Shown: positions 51,476 to 61,838, numbered from the stretch's first letter. The stretch is 64,000 nucleotides of DNA from Ochrobactrum vermis (GCF_002975205.1 NZ_PCOC01000001.1:1-64000); one strand, 5' to 3'. Notes: a model not told the origin generated them from the sequence alone. Numbers and translations are program-made.

Positions 51476-52105
51476 ATGAGCGCAAGCATTTCAACCGCCG
51501 CTCCGTTCACGGGCGGAAACGAGCACCCGGCTCACGAGGACCATCATGATGCAGGGTCGACCACACTGGTCGGCTTCTGGATCTACCTGATGAGCGACTG
51601 CGTCCTGTTCTCGGGCCTGTTTGCAACCTATGCCGTTCTGGCGCATCAGTTCGCGGGCGGTCCGACCGGCCGTGAACTCTTCGACCTGAACTTCGTTCTG
51701 ATCGAAACGATGCTGCTGCTGGTGTCGTCGCTGACCTATGGTCTGGCGACACTGTCGATGTTCAAGAAGAACCGTGCTGGCCTTCTGTTCTGGCTGGGCG
51801 TGACCTTCATGCTCGGCGCGGCCTTCCTTGCGATGGAAGTCTATGAATTCCGCCATCTGATCCATGAGGGCGCAGGTCCAGGCCGCAGCGCTTTCCTCTC
51901 GGCCTTCTTTGCGCTGGTGGGAACCCATGGTCTTCACATCACGTCCGGCCTGATCTGGATTCTGGTGCTTTCCGGCCAGCTTCTGCGTGATGGTCTGACG
52001 GAAAAGAACCAGACGCGCGTGATGTGCCTCAGCCTCTTCTGGCACTTCCTTGATATTATCTGGATCGGCGTCTTTACCCTTGTCTATCTGTTGGGTGTAC
52101 TGTGA
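51476..52105 (+). CDS. cyoC: Cytochrome bo ubiquinol oxidase subunit III
   Basis: A membrane subunit of the quinol oxidase (209 residues) with five helices. The segments [40 protein letters not shown] and [19 protein letters not shown] are typical of CyoC. It may support stability and lipid or oxygen access. Its stop overlaps the cyoD start (TGATG). Confidence 0.96.
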   Translation: MSASISTAAPFTGGNEHPAHEDHHDAGSTTLVGFWIYLMSDCVLFSGLFATYAVLAHQFAGGPTGRELFDLNFVLIETMLLLVSSLTYGLATLSMFKKNRAGLLFWLGVTFMLGAAFLAMEVYEFRHLIHEGAGPGRSAFLSAFFALVGTHGLHITSGLIWILVLSGQLLRDGLTEKNQTRVMCLSLFWHFLDIIWIGVFTLVYLLGVL

Positions 52106-52482
52106 TGAGCTCTGCACACGAAACACACGATCATTCCGCAACCCATAGCGCGCATGGCAGCCTGAAGTCCTATCTGATCGGCTTTGTGCTGGCGGTCGTC
52201 CTTACCGTCGTGCCGTTCATGATGGCGATGAACGGTTACTTCACGCCGGGAACCACCGCAGCCATTGTGCTGGGTATCGCCGTCGTTCAGATCCTGGTGC
52301 ATCTGGTTTATTTCCTGCACCTTGATCCGAAGTCCGAAGGCGGCTGGAACATTCTGGCGCTCATCTTCACGGTCATCATTCTGGCTATCGTGCTTGCAGG
52401 CTCCATCTGGGTCATGCATCACCTCGATACCAATATGATGCCGATGTACATGTCGCCGGAAGACGTGCGCAATCTGCCGTAA
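52105..52482 (+). CDS. cyoD: Cytochrome bo ubiquinol oxidase subunit IV
   Basis: A small membrane subunit (125 residues) with three helices after a His-rich N-terminus (SSAHETHDHSATHSAHGS), including VQILVHLVYFLHLDP as the family signature. It aids assembly of the heme-copper centre. ATG 52105 shares bases with the cyoC stop. No cyoE (heme O synthase) gene follows; an inverted repeat and a terminator end the operon. Confidence 0.95.
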   Translation: MSSAHETHDHSATHSAHGSLKSYLIGFVLAVVLTVVPFMMAMNGYFTPGTTAAIVLGIAVVQILVHLVYFLHLDPKSEGGWNILALIFTVIILAIVLAGSIWVMHHLDTNMMPMYMSPEDVRNLP

Positions 52483-52902
52483 CAAATAGCAAGAGCATTT
52501 CCGACGGTTCAGACCGCACCGGAAATGCTCTTGCTGCCTTTGCGAAACTATTGGCCTGACGGCCCGGTAATGCAGCATCGTATCGCGGCTTTATCCTCCC
52601 TCTCTCCCCCCAAAAGCCGCGTGGCGCCCCGGTTCCCTCCGGGGCGCCTTTCTTTTTGGCGGAATGCCATCCTGGGAGGGGGTATTATGTAAACTTTGAA
52701 TCAATTTAATGTAATCGTAGTTTTGTTTAATGTAAAAATAAGATGATTACCGTTAATATCGAAGTGTAGAAAACAATAATATACGTCATAAATTTACCAT
52801 TATTGAAGACGTTGTTTGTATTGTGTATGGTAATGCCATATCATAATTTTTGCTTGGTACTTTATTGCGTCTCTATTTGATCGCTAATCTGGAGAAGATG
52901 CG
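52483..52902. other. Region between cyoD and the SH3 protein gene
   Basis: No gene is supported. An inverted repeat with perfect 13-bp arms (AAGAGCATTTCCG/CGGAAATGCTCTT) lies at about 52490-52532, before the terminator. From 52680 on, the sequence is strikingly AT-rich and probably contains the SH3 gene promoter. Confidence 0.55.
52623..52656 (+). terminator. Terminator of the cyo operon
   Basis: A perfect 10-bp stem GGCGCCCCGG/CCGGGGCGCC with a 6-nt loop is followed by TTTCTTTTT. Confidence 0.9.
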
Positions 52903-53655
52903 ATGCCTTTATTTAAGAGAGTGCTTACTGGTAATCATATTCTTGGTGCAGCCGTCATTGCTGCCGCTCTGTTTACGCCTGCCATTGCTTCCGCAGCGAC
53001 TGCCTATGTCTCGGCATCGGTGAATATCCGGTCAGGCCCCGGTTCCAGTTACGGACGGCTTGCCGCGCTCCCCGCCGGCGCAACCGTCAATGCCGGTTCA
53101 TGCCGCAACGACTGGTGCCAGATTTACAACGGCAACAGGGTTGGCTTTGTATCGGCGCGCTATGTGCGCTTCGGTGCCTATAGCGGCCCCGCTTATGCGG
53201 CGCCGTCCAGCACGACTGTCATCGTCAATAATGACGGTTACGACGATGGCTGGGGTTCGGGCTTCGGTCTCGGACTTGGCCTCGGCTGGGCCACCGGCGG
53301 CTATTGGGGCCCCGGCTGGGGCGGCGGCTGGGGACCGGGCTGGCGCGGTGGGCCGAATTACGTCAATGGTTGCATCGGTCGCAACTGCCAGTCCAATCGC
53401 GGCGGCTGGAACCCGCGCTGGGGGCATGGCCCCCAGTGGAATGGTCGCGGCAACTGGAATGGTCGCGGCAACTGGGGCGGGCGCGGATGGCCCAATGGGC
53501 AGATCCGCCACAACTGGGGCCCCGGTCCGGTGATGCGTCCGACCGGTTTCGGCGGTTTCAATCGTCCCGCATTCGCCAATCGCGGTTTCGGTGGCGGTTT
53601 TGGCGGTGGCGGCTTTCACTTCGGCAATATGCGCCCGATGCACGCCGGCCGCTGA
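52903..53655 (+). CDS. Secreted SH3-domain protein with Gly/Trp/Asn-rich tail
   Basis: An exported 250-residue protein. The signal peptide ends at IASA-AT (about 31). A bacterial SH3 domain follows (about 35-90: ASVNIRSGPGSSYGRLAALPAGATV, then WCQIYNGNRVGFVSARYV). Two cysteine pairs (GSCRNDWC and GCIGRNC) are visible. The C-terminal 150 residues are low complexity, with repeats of GW, NGRG and FGGG. SH3 domains of this kind often bind cell-wall peptides. Function is otherwise unknown. A good ribosome site (GGAGAAG) precedes the ATG. Confidence 0.85.
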   Translation: MPLFKRVLTGNHILGAAVIAAALFTPAIASAATAYVSASVNIRSGPGSSYGRLAALPAGATVNAGSCRNDWCQIYNGNRVGFVSARYVRFGAYSGPAYAAPSSTTVIVNNDGYDDGWGSGFGLGLGLGWATGGYWGPGWGGGWGPGWRGGPNYVNGCIGRNCQSNRGGWNPRWGHGPQWNGRGNWNGRGNWGGRGWPNGQIRHNWGPGPVMRPTGFGGFNRPAFANRGFGGGFGGGGFHFGNMRPMHAGR

Positions 53656-53955
53656 TCGGGGCCTGTCGAAACGTCGAAACCTAGTCCATCTTGATCAGGT
53701 CGTTCCTCCCTCCTCCCAATGACCTGATGAGCGGCTCGTCGGCAGCACCCCCGCCGGCGAGCCGTTACGCATTTCAAGGCATATGGTTCTGCAATCAAGC
53801 CGTTTGGAAATTCGCGACGGCTTCAATCAAGGCGGGAAATTGCAATGGTGTGGTAACGTTAATACTCCATTGACTGAAATGGTCCATATCTAGCGTTGTT
53901 GCTTGGACTTCCGTTCTCCCTATGGTAACCCTGAATCGTCCTGGGCTTGGGGGTA
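53656..53955. other. Intergenic region upstream of tamA
   Basis: No gene is supported. The stretch around 53691-53760 has no long stem with a T run. The tamA promoter probably lies within 53830-53940, which is relatively AT-rich. Nothing else is recognised. Confidence 0.4.
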
Positions 53956-55971
53956 ATGAACGGGACGCCGCCAGGCGACCGCATAGACAGGAACCGGACA
54001 GTAGCGCGTATGACTTGGAGTAACAGGACGATACAGGGAAGGGGCATCGCCGTGCTTTTGCTGGCGGCGCATTTTTCCTCCTTCGCGGTGTCGCCTGCAC
54101 TGGCGTTCGAGCTCTTCGGTGTTCGCCTGTGGGGCGAGGACAAGAAGCAGGATCCTGACATCATCGATCCCAAGACATATTCGGTCGAGGTCACGACCAC
54201 GGGCGACCGCAAGAATGCGGACGGCACGGAAGCCGATCTGAAATCCACCATAGAAGGCGCTTCGGGCCTCGTATCGGATGCCGAGAAACCGGCTTCGGGC
54301 TCTGCCGGTCTGCTGGCCAAGGCGCGCGGCGATTATCGCCGCATTCTGGCCGCGCTCTATGGCGAGGGCCGTTATGGCGGCACGATCTCCATCAAGGTCG
54401 ATGGCCGCGAGGCGAACGACATTCCGCCCGATGCCGAAATCCCCAATGATGCGAAGGTCGCGATCGCAGTCGATCCCGGTCCGCAGTTTCTGTTCTCGCG
54501 CACGGCCATTTCGAATATCGCGCCGCCCCCGGTCGACAAGCGTGATCACGTGCCGTCGCCGGAAGAGGCAGGTTTCGCACCCGGACAGGTGGCCCGGTCC
54601 GGCACGATCATCAAGGCGGAACGTCTTGCCGTCGAGGCATGGCGCCAGCAGGGTTATGCGAAGGCGCGGGTTACCGGCGAGGATATCGTTGCCGACCATG
54701 CCGACAACCGGGTTGCTGCCGATGTTTCGCTAGATCCCGGCCAGAAGGCGCATTACGGCCCGGTCAGCGTTGTCGGTACGGCGCGCATGGACCCGCAATT
54801 CGTGGCCTGGATGACTGGGTTGAAGGAAGGTCAGGAATACGATCCCGACGACATCGAGAAAGCCAAGAAACGACTTGGCCGCATGGAAGTGTTCCGTGCC
54901 ATGAGCTTCGAGGAAGCCGAAAAGATCGAGACGGATGGCAGCCTGCCGATGACGCTCAATGTGCAGGAGCGCAAGCCGCGCCGTTTCGGCTTCGGTGCCG
55001 AATATTCGACCATCGACGGCTTCGGCCTCACTGGCTACTGGATGCACCGCAACCTGTTCGGACGCGGCGAGCGCCTGCGCTTCGATGCCAAGGTCAGCGG
55101 CATCGGCGGCACGCAGGATAATTCCTTCGACCCGCAGAATTTTACCTATCTTGTCGGCACAAGCTTCACGAAACCGGGCGTCTACACGCCGGATACGGAT
55201 TTTGTCGCCGCGCTCGATGCCAAGCGCGAAGTGCTGGACGCCTATACCGAAACCTCAGTCAATGCGAAGACCGGCTTCACGCAGATATTCAGCGATGAAC
55301 TGTCGGGCGCGCTTTATGCCAAGGCGAGCCAGGGCCATTTCGATGACGATGTATTCGGCTCGCGCAGTTTCACGACGGCCGGGCTTGAGGGCAATCTCCT
55401 CTATGACAGCCGCAACAACAAGCCGGATCCAAGCTCAGGCTTTTATCTTGAGGGCAATATCCAGCCCTTCTACGAATTCCAGTACGGCAATTTCGCCACC
55501 CGCTTCACCGCCGAAGGCCGCACCTATTACGGCTTTGGCGAAAAGGATCGTGTGATCCTCGCGGGCCGTCTCAAGGTCGGTTCGATTGTTGGCGCCTCTA
55601 TCGAGGACCTGCCGCCGAGCCAGCTCTTCCTGGCGGGCGGCGGCGGCTCGGTTCGTGGTTACGGCTATCGCAATATCGGCGTCAGCGCGGGCAATGGCGA
55701 GATCATCGGCGGGCGTTCGCTGGTCGAGGCCAATGGCGAAGTGCGCACCCGCATCACCGATTCCATCGGTGCGGTCGCCTTCGTCGATGCCGGTTATGTC
55801 GGCGAAAAATCGTTCCCCGATTTTTCGGAACAGATGCGTGTCGGCGTCGGTGGCGGTCTGCGCTATCTGACCGGTCTTGGACCGATCCGCCTTGATGTCG
55901 CTGTTCCGCTCAACCGCCGCTCGGGTGATCCGAGCTATGGCTTGTACGTTGGTATAGGACAGGCGTTTTGA
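53956..55971 (+). CDS. tamA: Autotransporter assembly factor TamA (Omp85 family)
   Basis: An outer-membrane beta-barrel that, with TamB, inserts proteins into the outer membrane. It is 671 residues long from ATG 53956, which follows TGGGGG; ATG 54010 (MTWSNRT) is an alternative. The hydrophobic signal segment ends at SPALA-FE. POTRA domains follow (about 70-330, with SIKVDGREANDIPP and ARVTGEDIVADHAD), then a C-terminal 16-strand barrel with the Omp85 motif LFLAGGGGSVRGYGYRNIG and a final GLYVGIGQAF ending in the usual aromatic residue. It overlaps tamB. Confidence 0.92.
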   Translation: MNGTPPGDRIDRNRTVARMTWSNRTIQGRGIAVLLLAAHFSSFAVSPALAFELFGVRLWGEDKKQDPDIIDPKTYSVEVTTTGDRKNADGTEADLKSTIEGASGLVSDAEKPASGSAGLLAKARGDYRRILAALYGEGRYGGTISIKVDGREANDIPPDAEIPNDAKVAIAVDPGPQFLFSRTAISNIAPPPVDKRDHVPSPEEAGFAPGQVARSGTIIKAERLAVEAWRQQGYAKARVTGEDIVADHADNRVAADVSLDPGQKAHYGPVSVVGTARMDPQFVAWMTGLKEGQEYDPDDIEKAKKRLGRMEVFRAMSFEEAEKIETDGSLPMTLNVQERKPRRFGFGAEYSTIDGFGLTGYWMHRNLFGRGERLRFDAKVSGIGGTQDNSFDPQNFTYLVGTSFTKPGVYTPDTDFVAALDAKREVLDAYTETSVNAKTGFTQIFSDELSGALYAKASQGHFDDDVFGSRSFTTAGLEGNLLYDSRNNKPDPSSGFYLEGNIQPFYEFQYGNFATRFTAEGRTYYGFGEKDRVILAGRLKVGSIVGASIEDLPPSQLFLAGGGGSVRGYGYRNIGVSAGNGEIIGGRSLVEANGEVRTRITDSIGAVAFVDAGYVGEKSFPDFSEQMRVGVGGGLRYLTGLGPIRLDVAVPLNRRSGDPSYGLYVGIGQAF

Positions 55972-58900
55972 CCAGATTTCTCGCAATCATCGCCGTTGTC
56001 GTTCTCGCCGTTACGGCAGTCATCATCGGCTGGCCGGAACAGGAAGCACCAGTCACGGCCCACGCCCAGGTAAATGCCCAGACAAACGTTCAGGCAAATG
56101 CTGTCGCACAAGAGCCGGGCAGCTCGGAAGCACCGGCCCAGCCCGAAGAAGAGAAGTCCTATTTCCTGTCTTTCGTGGAAAGCCAGCTTTCAGCGCCGAA
56201 CCGCCGCATATCCATTTCGGGCATCAGCGGCGTGCTGTCTTCGGAAGCCTCGGTCGGCCTGATCACCATCGCCGACCGCGAAGGCGTCTGGCTGCGTATC
56301 GAAAATGCCAAGCTCAACTGGAGCCGCACCGCGCTTCTCATCGGTCGTCTCAGCATCCAGTCGCTTGCCGCCGAGCGCATCGATGTCATTCGCAAGCCGC
56401 TTCCCGACAACAGCCTGCCGTCGCCGGAATCGTCCAGCTTCAGCCTGCCGGAGCTGCCGATTTCGATCAATCTCGACCAGCTCGCCATTGCACGCCTGCA
56501 TTTCGGACCTGAAATTTTCGGCCTTGAATCGGAAGTTTCGGCCAATGGTAGCCTGTCGCTCGCCGATGGCTCGCTGGATTCGAATTTCGACATCAAGCGT
56601 CTCGACGGTCCGGGCGGAAATTTTGCTCTTCGCGCGGCTTATGCCAATGCCGACCAGAAGGTCGATCTCGACCTGAAAGTCTCGGAACCGGCCAACGGCA
56701 TCGTCGCCAACCTGTTGAACATCGACGGTCGGCCTCCGGTCGATCTCACTTTGACCGGCGCCGGTCCGCTGGATGAATTGAAGGTCGATCTTGCACTCGA
56801 CACCAATGGCAGCCGCACGCTGACGGGCGAATTCGCGCTTAACCGTCAGGGCAAGGCACCCGATGGCGGGCGTGTTTTCTCTGCCCGTTTCAATGGCCCG
56901 ATCGCGGTTCTGGTGCCGCCGGTGTTCCGCGATTTCTTCGGTGCTGAAACGGTTCTTTCCGCCGATGGCTTTCTCAAGGATGCGGGCGGTTTCCGTCTCG
57001 ACGATCTGGCGCTGAACAGCGCCGCCTTGAAGCTGAAGGCCTCCGCCGAAACCGGCAATGACCGCTTCCTGAACAAGCTGCGCATCGACGCCTCCATTGC
57101 CGATGAAAGCAAGGGGCGCGTTCTCCTGCCGGTCAAGGGCGCTGAAACCTATATCGACAATGCCCGGTTCCAGGTCGCTTACGGTGATCGCCCGACCAAT
57201 GACTGGACGGGAACGCTCGCCATTGCCGGTCTCAAGAACGCAACGATTTCCGCTGACCGCATCGCGCTCGACATGGGCGGGGTCGCTGAAAATCTGAACG
57301 ATGCCGCCAATCGCCATATCACCTTCAAGGTGAATGGAGGAATGGACGGCATTTCGGCAGAGCGCGCGGAAATCGCCGAAGCGCTTGGAAGCAAGATTGC
57401 GCTCGCCATCGATGGCGCGTGGCGCGCCGGTTCGCCGGTCGAGCTTGCGCAAGCCAATATTGCCGGCAACGGTCTCAGCCTCGATCTCAAGGGCAATATC
57501 GATGACTTTGCCTTCAATGGCGATATTGCCGCGAAGATCGCAAGCCTTGCGCCGTTCGGTGCTCTGGCCGACCGTGACCTTGCAGGCAGCATCGATGTCA
57601 ATGCCAAGGGTATTGTTCGCCCGGTTAGCGGCGCATTCCAGCTCGACCTTAACGGCACGGCGCAGAACATGCGCACCGGCACGGAAGCGGTTGATCGCAT
57701 TCTCGACGGCGCCGTCAATCTCAGCGGTGCGCTTGGCCGCAGCGCGGAAGGGTTTTCGGCGCGCGATTTCCGTATCGGCAACGAGCTGAGTGAAATCACT
57801 GCCAATGGTTCCTTTGCTTCCGACAAGGCCAGCTTCGATTTTGGCGTCATGCTGTCCGATCTCAAGCTCCTTTCCGATCAGGCATCGGGCCGGATGACGG
57901 TCAAGGGCAGCGCGCGCGGCGACGACAAGCTGATCGCACTCGCATTGCGCGCCGATGCGCCGGAAGGCACTTTGGCCGGGCGCAAGCTTTCCGAAGGCGG
58001 CCTTGATTTCAATGCCATGCTCGATGGCAATGCAAAAACCGGCGCGGCCCTTTCCGGCAAGCTTGCTGGCAGCGCATTCCTCAATGGCCAGCGGGTCGAT
58101 CTTGGAACGTTGATCGACATCATCAATGATGAAAAGCGCCTGACCAATCTCGTCTTCAATGCGGGCGGCGCGCATCTTTCCGGCAATGTCACCCAGACTG
58201 CGAAAGGCCTGCTCAATGGCGCGCTGAAGCTCGATGCGCCGGATATTTCAACGGCAGCAGCCTTGGCGCTGGCAGATGCGACCGGTGCGGCCAATGCCGA
58301 TATCACGCTTGACGCCAGTGACGGTCGCCAGAATGCATCGGTCACGGCCAATGCCAAGGACATCAAGGTCAATGGCAATCATATCACCTCGGCTGACATT
58401 GCCCTGACGGCTAAGGATCTGTTCGGTGTGCCGGTGGTCGATGGCAATGCGGCGGCGCGCGACATCATGGTCGGCACTTTCGGCATCGACAGCTTTGACG
58501 CCAAAGCGAATGCAACGGGGTCGAAAACCGACTTCACCGCCAACACCAAGCTGAAGATCGGCACGGTTGCCAGCGCTGCCGGTTCGCTTGAGCCGAAGGA
58601 CGGTGGTTTCGAACTGGGGTTGGCCTCGGCCAATGTGAAGCAGGGCACACTCAGCGCCAATCTGGCTTCGCCCGCCACCATTTCCATGAAGGGCGAGGAA
58701 ATCTCCTTCGGCGATATCATCATCAATACGGGGGCGGATGCCAGCGCCGGTCAGGTCAAGGTCAACGGGGTGGTCGATGGCCGTCTCGATCTTTCGGTCG
58801 CCCTTTCCAATCTGCCGCTGGCTCTTGCCAACACATTCAAGCCGGAACTGGGTCTTGGTGGCACGGTCAACGGCACGGCCCGTATCACCGGCACGAAAGA

Positions 58901-60722
58901 AGCACCTGATGTCGCCTTCGACATGGCGGCGCGGGGAGTGACCGCAGCCGAACTGAAGAAGCAGGGCATTGCACCCCTCAATGCGGATGCCAAGGGCACT
59001 TCGGCCAATAATCGGCTCAATGTCGATGCGCATGTAACCGGCGGCGGCGGCATCGATGTTCGCGCCAATGGCGGTGTGCCGCTCGGCAAGGGAGACCTTG
59101 CCGTCGACGTCAATCTCGCCAATCTTCCGCTGACAGCACTGAACGGTGCGGTCAAGGGACAGGATCTCGCCGGTAATGTTACCGGAACGGCGCGTGTGAC
59201 CGGGCCGCTCACCAATCCTGCGGCGACGTTCAATCTGCGCGGCACCGGTCTTGCGGCCAAGCCGCTGCGCGATAACGGGCTTGCGCCTCTTACCCTGCAG
59301 GCAGCCGGCAGCTATGCGGCGATGGCCATCGATTTTTCGTCGCTGACCGTTGATGGTCCGCGCGGCCTCAATGTCACCGCCAATGGTAAGGTGCCGTTTT
59401 CGGGGCAGGGGCTCGGCGTCAATGTCAATGGCAGCATTCCGCTGGCGCTCGCCAACCGCTTCCTGGCGGATCGCGGCGCGCAGGCAAACGGCACGCTGAC
59501 GCTGACGGCCAGTGTTTCGGGCGGCTTCAACCGTCCGCAATTGCGCGGCATGTTCTCGACCAATGGCGCAACCTTTATCGATCCGGACACCAATGTCCGC
59601 CTGAACAATATCAATGTCATGGGCAGTTTGGATGGCGAGACCATCACCCTGCGCCAGGTCAATGCGGCGCTTGGCAGTGGCGGATCGGTTTCCGCAAGCG
59701 GTACGATTTCGACCAATGCCGAAGCGAACTTCCCGGCCAATATCGATATCAAGCTCAATCGCGCCCGCTATGCCGATGGCAAGCTGGTCGTGGCGACGGT
59801 CGATGGCGGGATCACGATCAGCGGACCGCTGATGCGCGATCCGCTGATTGCAGGTCGCATCGATGTGGACAGGGCTGAAATCTCGGTGCCGGAAAATCTC
59901 GGCGGCGGCGCAGCCTATGTCCCGGTCCGGCACAAGAACACGCCGAAGAATGTCCAGATCACGCTCGACCGCGCCAAGGTTGAAACGCGTCGCAGCCGGG
60001 TACCGACGCCGACAGCGCGTCCGACCGTGCCGCGCCTCGACGTTCTCATCAACGCGCCGAACCAGATCTTCGTGCGTGGTCGCGGCCTCGATACGGAGCT
60101 GGGCGGGCGGTTGCGCCTGACTGGGCCTGTAACCGATATCAAGCCGGTCGGCTCGTTTGACATGATCCGCGGTCGTATCGGCATTCTCGGCCAGCGCATT
60201 ACCTTCGACGAAGGCCATGTCACGCTGGTGGGCGATCTCAATCCGCAGCTCAACTTCGTCGCCCGTTCGGAAGGCAATGAAATCACTGCAATCGTGACGG
60301 TAACGGGTACGGTCGATAATCTCGACATCAAGTTCTCGTCGACACCGGAACTACCGCAGGATGAAGTGCTGGCCCAATTGATCTTCAAGCGCTCCATCGG
60401 CGAATTGTCGGCGTTCCAGATCGCACAGCTTGCCGCTGCGGCAGCCGAACTTGCGGGCGGTTCCAACAACTCGCTGATGAACAAGCTGCGTCAGGGAACC
60501 GGTCTCGACGACCTCGATGTCGTGACCGACGACAAGGGCCAGACGGCAGTTCGCGCCGGCCGCTACATCCGCGACAATATCTATCTCGGCGTGGAAGCGG
60601 GTTCCGGCGGCTCGACCAAGGGCACCGTCAATCTCGACATCACCCGCAATCTGAAAGCGAAGGGATCGCTCGGCGCCGAAGGCGATTCCAGCGGTGGTAT
60701 CTTCTACGAAAAAGATTACTGA
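55968..60722 (+). CDS. tamB: Translocation and assembly module protein TamB
   Basis: A giant (1584-residue) periplasm-spanning protein anchored in the inner membrane by an N-terminal helix (about 5-20). It forms a long beta-rich groove thought to carry lipids or proteins to TamA. Repeated beta segments such as NADITLDASDGRQN and VNGTARITGTKEAP run through the protein, and the C-terminal DUF490 region (about 1300-1584) contains PTVPRLDVLINAPNQIFVRG and the conserved end GSSGGIFYEKDY-like segment. It begins at TTG 55968, within the tamA stop (TTGA), so translation is coupled. Confidence 0.93.
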   Translation: MTRFLAIIAVVVLAVTAVIIGWPEQEAPVTAHAQVNAQTNVQANAVAQEPGSSEAPAQPEEEKSYFLSFVESQLSAPNRRISISGISGVLSSEASVGLITIADREGVWLRIENAKLNWSRTALLIGRLSIQSLAAERIDVIRKPLPDNSLPSPESSSFSLPELPISINLDQLAIARLHFGPEIFGLESEVSANGSLSLADGSLDSNFDIKRLDGPGGNFALRAAYANADQKVDLDLKVSEPANGIVANLLNIDGRPPVDLTLTGAGPLDELKVDLALDTNGSRTLTGEFALNRQGKAPDGGRVFSARFNGPIAVLVPPVFRDFFGAETVLSADGFLKDAGGFRLDDLALNSAALKLKASAETGNDRFLNKLRIDASIADESKGRVLLPVKGAETYIDNARFQVAYGDRPTNDWTGTLAIAGLKNATISADRIALDMGGVAENLNDAANRHITFKVNGGMDGISAERAEIAEALGSKIALAIDGAWRAGSPVELAQANIAGNGLSLDLKGNIDDFAFNGDIAAKIASLAPFGALADRDLAGSIDVNAKGIVRPVSGAFQLDLNGTAQNMRTGTEAVDRILDGAVNLSGALGRSAEGFSARDFRIGNELSEITANGSFASDKASFDFGVMLSDLKLLSDQASGRMTVKGSARGDDKLIALALRADAPEGTLAGRKLSEGGLDFNAMLDGNAKTGAALSGKLAGSAFLNGQRVDLGTLIDIINDEKRLTNLVFNAGGAHLSGNVTQTAKGLLNGALKLDAPDISTAAALALADATGAANADITLDASDGRQNASVTANAKDIKVNGNHITSADIALTAKDLFGVPVVDGNAAARDIMVGTFGIDSFDAKANATGSKTDFTANTKLKIGTVASAAGSLEPKDGGFELGLASANVKQGTLSANLASPATISMKGEEISFGDIIINTGADASAGQVKVNGVVDGRLDLSVALSNLPLALANTFKPELGLGGTVNGTARITGTKEAPDVAFDMAARGVTAAELKKQGIAPLNADAKGTSANNRLNVDAHVTGGGGIDVRANGGVPLGKGDLAVDVNLANLPLTALNGAVKGQDLAGNVTGTARVTGPLTNPAATFNLRGTGLAAKPLRDNGLAPLTLQAAGSYAAMAIDFSSLTVDGPRGLNVTANGKVPFSGQGLGVNVNGSIPLALANRFLADRGAQANGTLTLTASVSGGFNRPQLRGMFSTNGATFIDPDTNVRLNNINVMGSLDGETITLRQVNAALGSGGSVSASGTISTNAEANFPANIDIKLNRARYADGKLVVATVDGGITISGPLMRDPLIAGRIDVDRAEISVPENLGGGAAYVPVRHKNTPKNVQITLDRAKVETRRSRVPTPTARPTVPRLDVLINAPNQIFVRGRGLDTELGGRLRLTGPVTDIKPVGSFDMIRGRIGILGQRITFDEGHVTLVGDLNPQLNFVARSEGNEITAIVTVTGTVDNLDIKFSSTPELPQDEVLAQLIFKRSIGELSAFQIAQLAAAAAELAGGSNNSLMNKLRQGTGLDDLDVVTDDKGQTAVRAGRYIRDNIYLGVEAGSGGSTKGTVNLDITRNLKAKGSLGAEGDSSGGIFYEKDY

Positions 60723-61043
60723 TCGACATAGATCATCGATCGAGACAGGCCGGGTATCAGCCCCGGCCTTTTCATTTTCAGAATGCAATTCCAAATGGCG
60801 ATCTTCTTGAAAGCCACAATTTTGCCATCAAATAGCCATGGCATACATATGCTCGCCGCATTTGCCTTGATGTTTAAATCGATTGAATTTTCATAATCAC
60901 TGCAATTTATGCTTTCAGTTATGATTTTCAGACACGTTTGCGCGAAACGTTTAACCGTTCTTCAACCATAAGAACGCAAATTGCTGTTGAGTACAGCGGT
61001 CGCCTGACGACTGTGTTTCAACCCTTGAGTCCGGGTAATTTGC
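60723..61043. other. Intergenic region upstream of the L,D-transpeptidase gene
   Basis: No gene is supported. It holds the tamB terminator and an AT-rich promoter stretch. A CtrA-like site with one mismatch (TTAA-N7-TCAAC, 60951-60966) is about 80 bp before the next ATG. Confidence 0.45.
60747..60772 (+). terminator. Terminator of tamB
   Basis: AGGCCGGG pairs with CCCGGCCT around a 7-nt loop, followed by TTTT. It lies 25 bp after the stop. Confidence 0.85.
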
Positions 61044-61769
61044 ATGACCAAGTTCATTGACAATCTGAGCCGCCGCCGTTTCCTTTTCGGCACCGGCGCC
61101 ATCCTCCTCACCGGTGCTGCCGGTTGTAACCAAACGATGGATATGTCGGCCTTCCAGATGAATGTCGATCCAATGTCGACAGGCGGTATCACGCCGATGC
61201 GTCCGCAGATCAGTGTTGATCGCGATATCACGACGCCGGATGTCATGTATGCCGCCGTACAGGAAGGGCCGTATTCACTGCCCGCAATTCCTTACGAAAA
61301 GGTGCCGAAGCAATTCCGCCGTCAGATTGTGCCGGATCCAACAGGGCAGGCGCCGGGAACGATTGTCGTCAGCCTCAAGGACCATCTTCTCTACTACGTT
61401 CTGCCGGGCGGAGAAGCGCTGCGTTACGGTATCGGTATCGGCAAGGCCGGTTTTGAGTGGCAGGGCACCGCCAATGTCCAGTACAAGAAGCAATGGCCGG
61501 TCTGGACGCCGCCGCCGGAAATGATCCAGCGCAAGCCGGAACTGGCAAAATACCGCAACGGTCAGGAACCCGGTCCGCAAAATCCGCTGGGCGCGCGCGC
61601 GCTCTACATCTTCCAGAATGGGCAGGACACCGGCTATCGCATCCACGGCTCGCCGGAATGGTGGTCGATCGGCCAGTCCATGTCATCCGGCTGTATCCGC
61701 CTGATGAACCAGGACATCATCGATCTCTACAACCGCGTGCAGGGCAAGGCCCCTATTATCGTCGGATAA
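61044..61769 (+). CDS. L,D-transpeptidase (YkuD) lipoprotein
   Basis: A periplasmic enzyme that cross-links peptidoglycan or anchors proteins to it (241 residues). The N-terminus has a twin-arginine stretch SRRRFLFG and a lipobox TGAAGC, giving lipidated Cys28. The YkuD domain covers about 105-240, with the catalytic motif starting at HGSPEWWSIG and ending with the nucleophile Cys217 in SSGCIRL. In Rhizobiales such enzymes help polar growth and, in Brucella, attach outer-membrane proteins to the wall. A bidirectional terminator follows. Confidence 0.92.
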   Translation: MTKFIDNLSRRRFLFGTGAILLTGAAGCNQTMDMSAFQMNVDPMSTGGITPMRPQISVDRDITTPDVMYAAVQEGPYSLPAIPYEKVPKQFRRQIVPDPTGQAPGTIVVSLKDHLLYYVLPGGEALRYGIGIGKAGFEWQGTANVQYKKQWPVWTPPPEMIQRKPELAKYRNGQEPGPQNPLGARALYIFQNGQDTGYRIHGSPEWWSIGQSMSSGCIRLMNQDIIDLYNRVQGKAPIIVG

Positions 61770-61782
61770 GCAATTGGTTTGC

Positions 61783-61820
61783 AAAAAAAAGGCCGCGCCA
61801 GATCTGGCGCGGCCTTTTTT
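61783..61820. terminator. Bidirectional terminator
   Basis: A perfect 24-nt GC-rich palindrome (61791-61814, starting GGCCGCGCCAGA) has an eight-base A run on the left and a T run on the right. It can end both the L,D-transpeptidase transcript and the minus-strand cluster starting at 62846. Confidence 0.92.
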
Positions 61821-61838
61821 GTATAAGATTCGATACGA

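Noticed and set aside
60951..60966. CtrA-like site before the L,D-transpeptidase gene
   Set aside because: TTAA-N7-TCAAC has one mismatch in the second half-site; kept only as a note in the intergenic entry.
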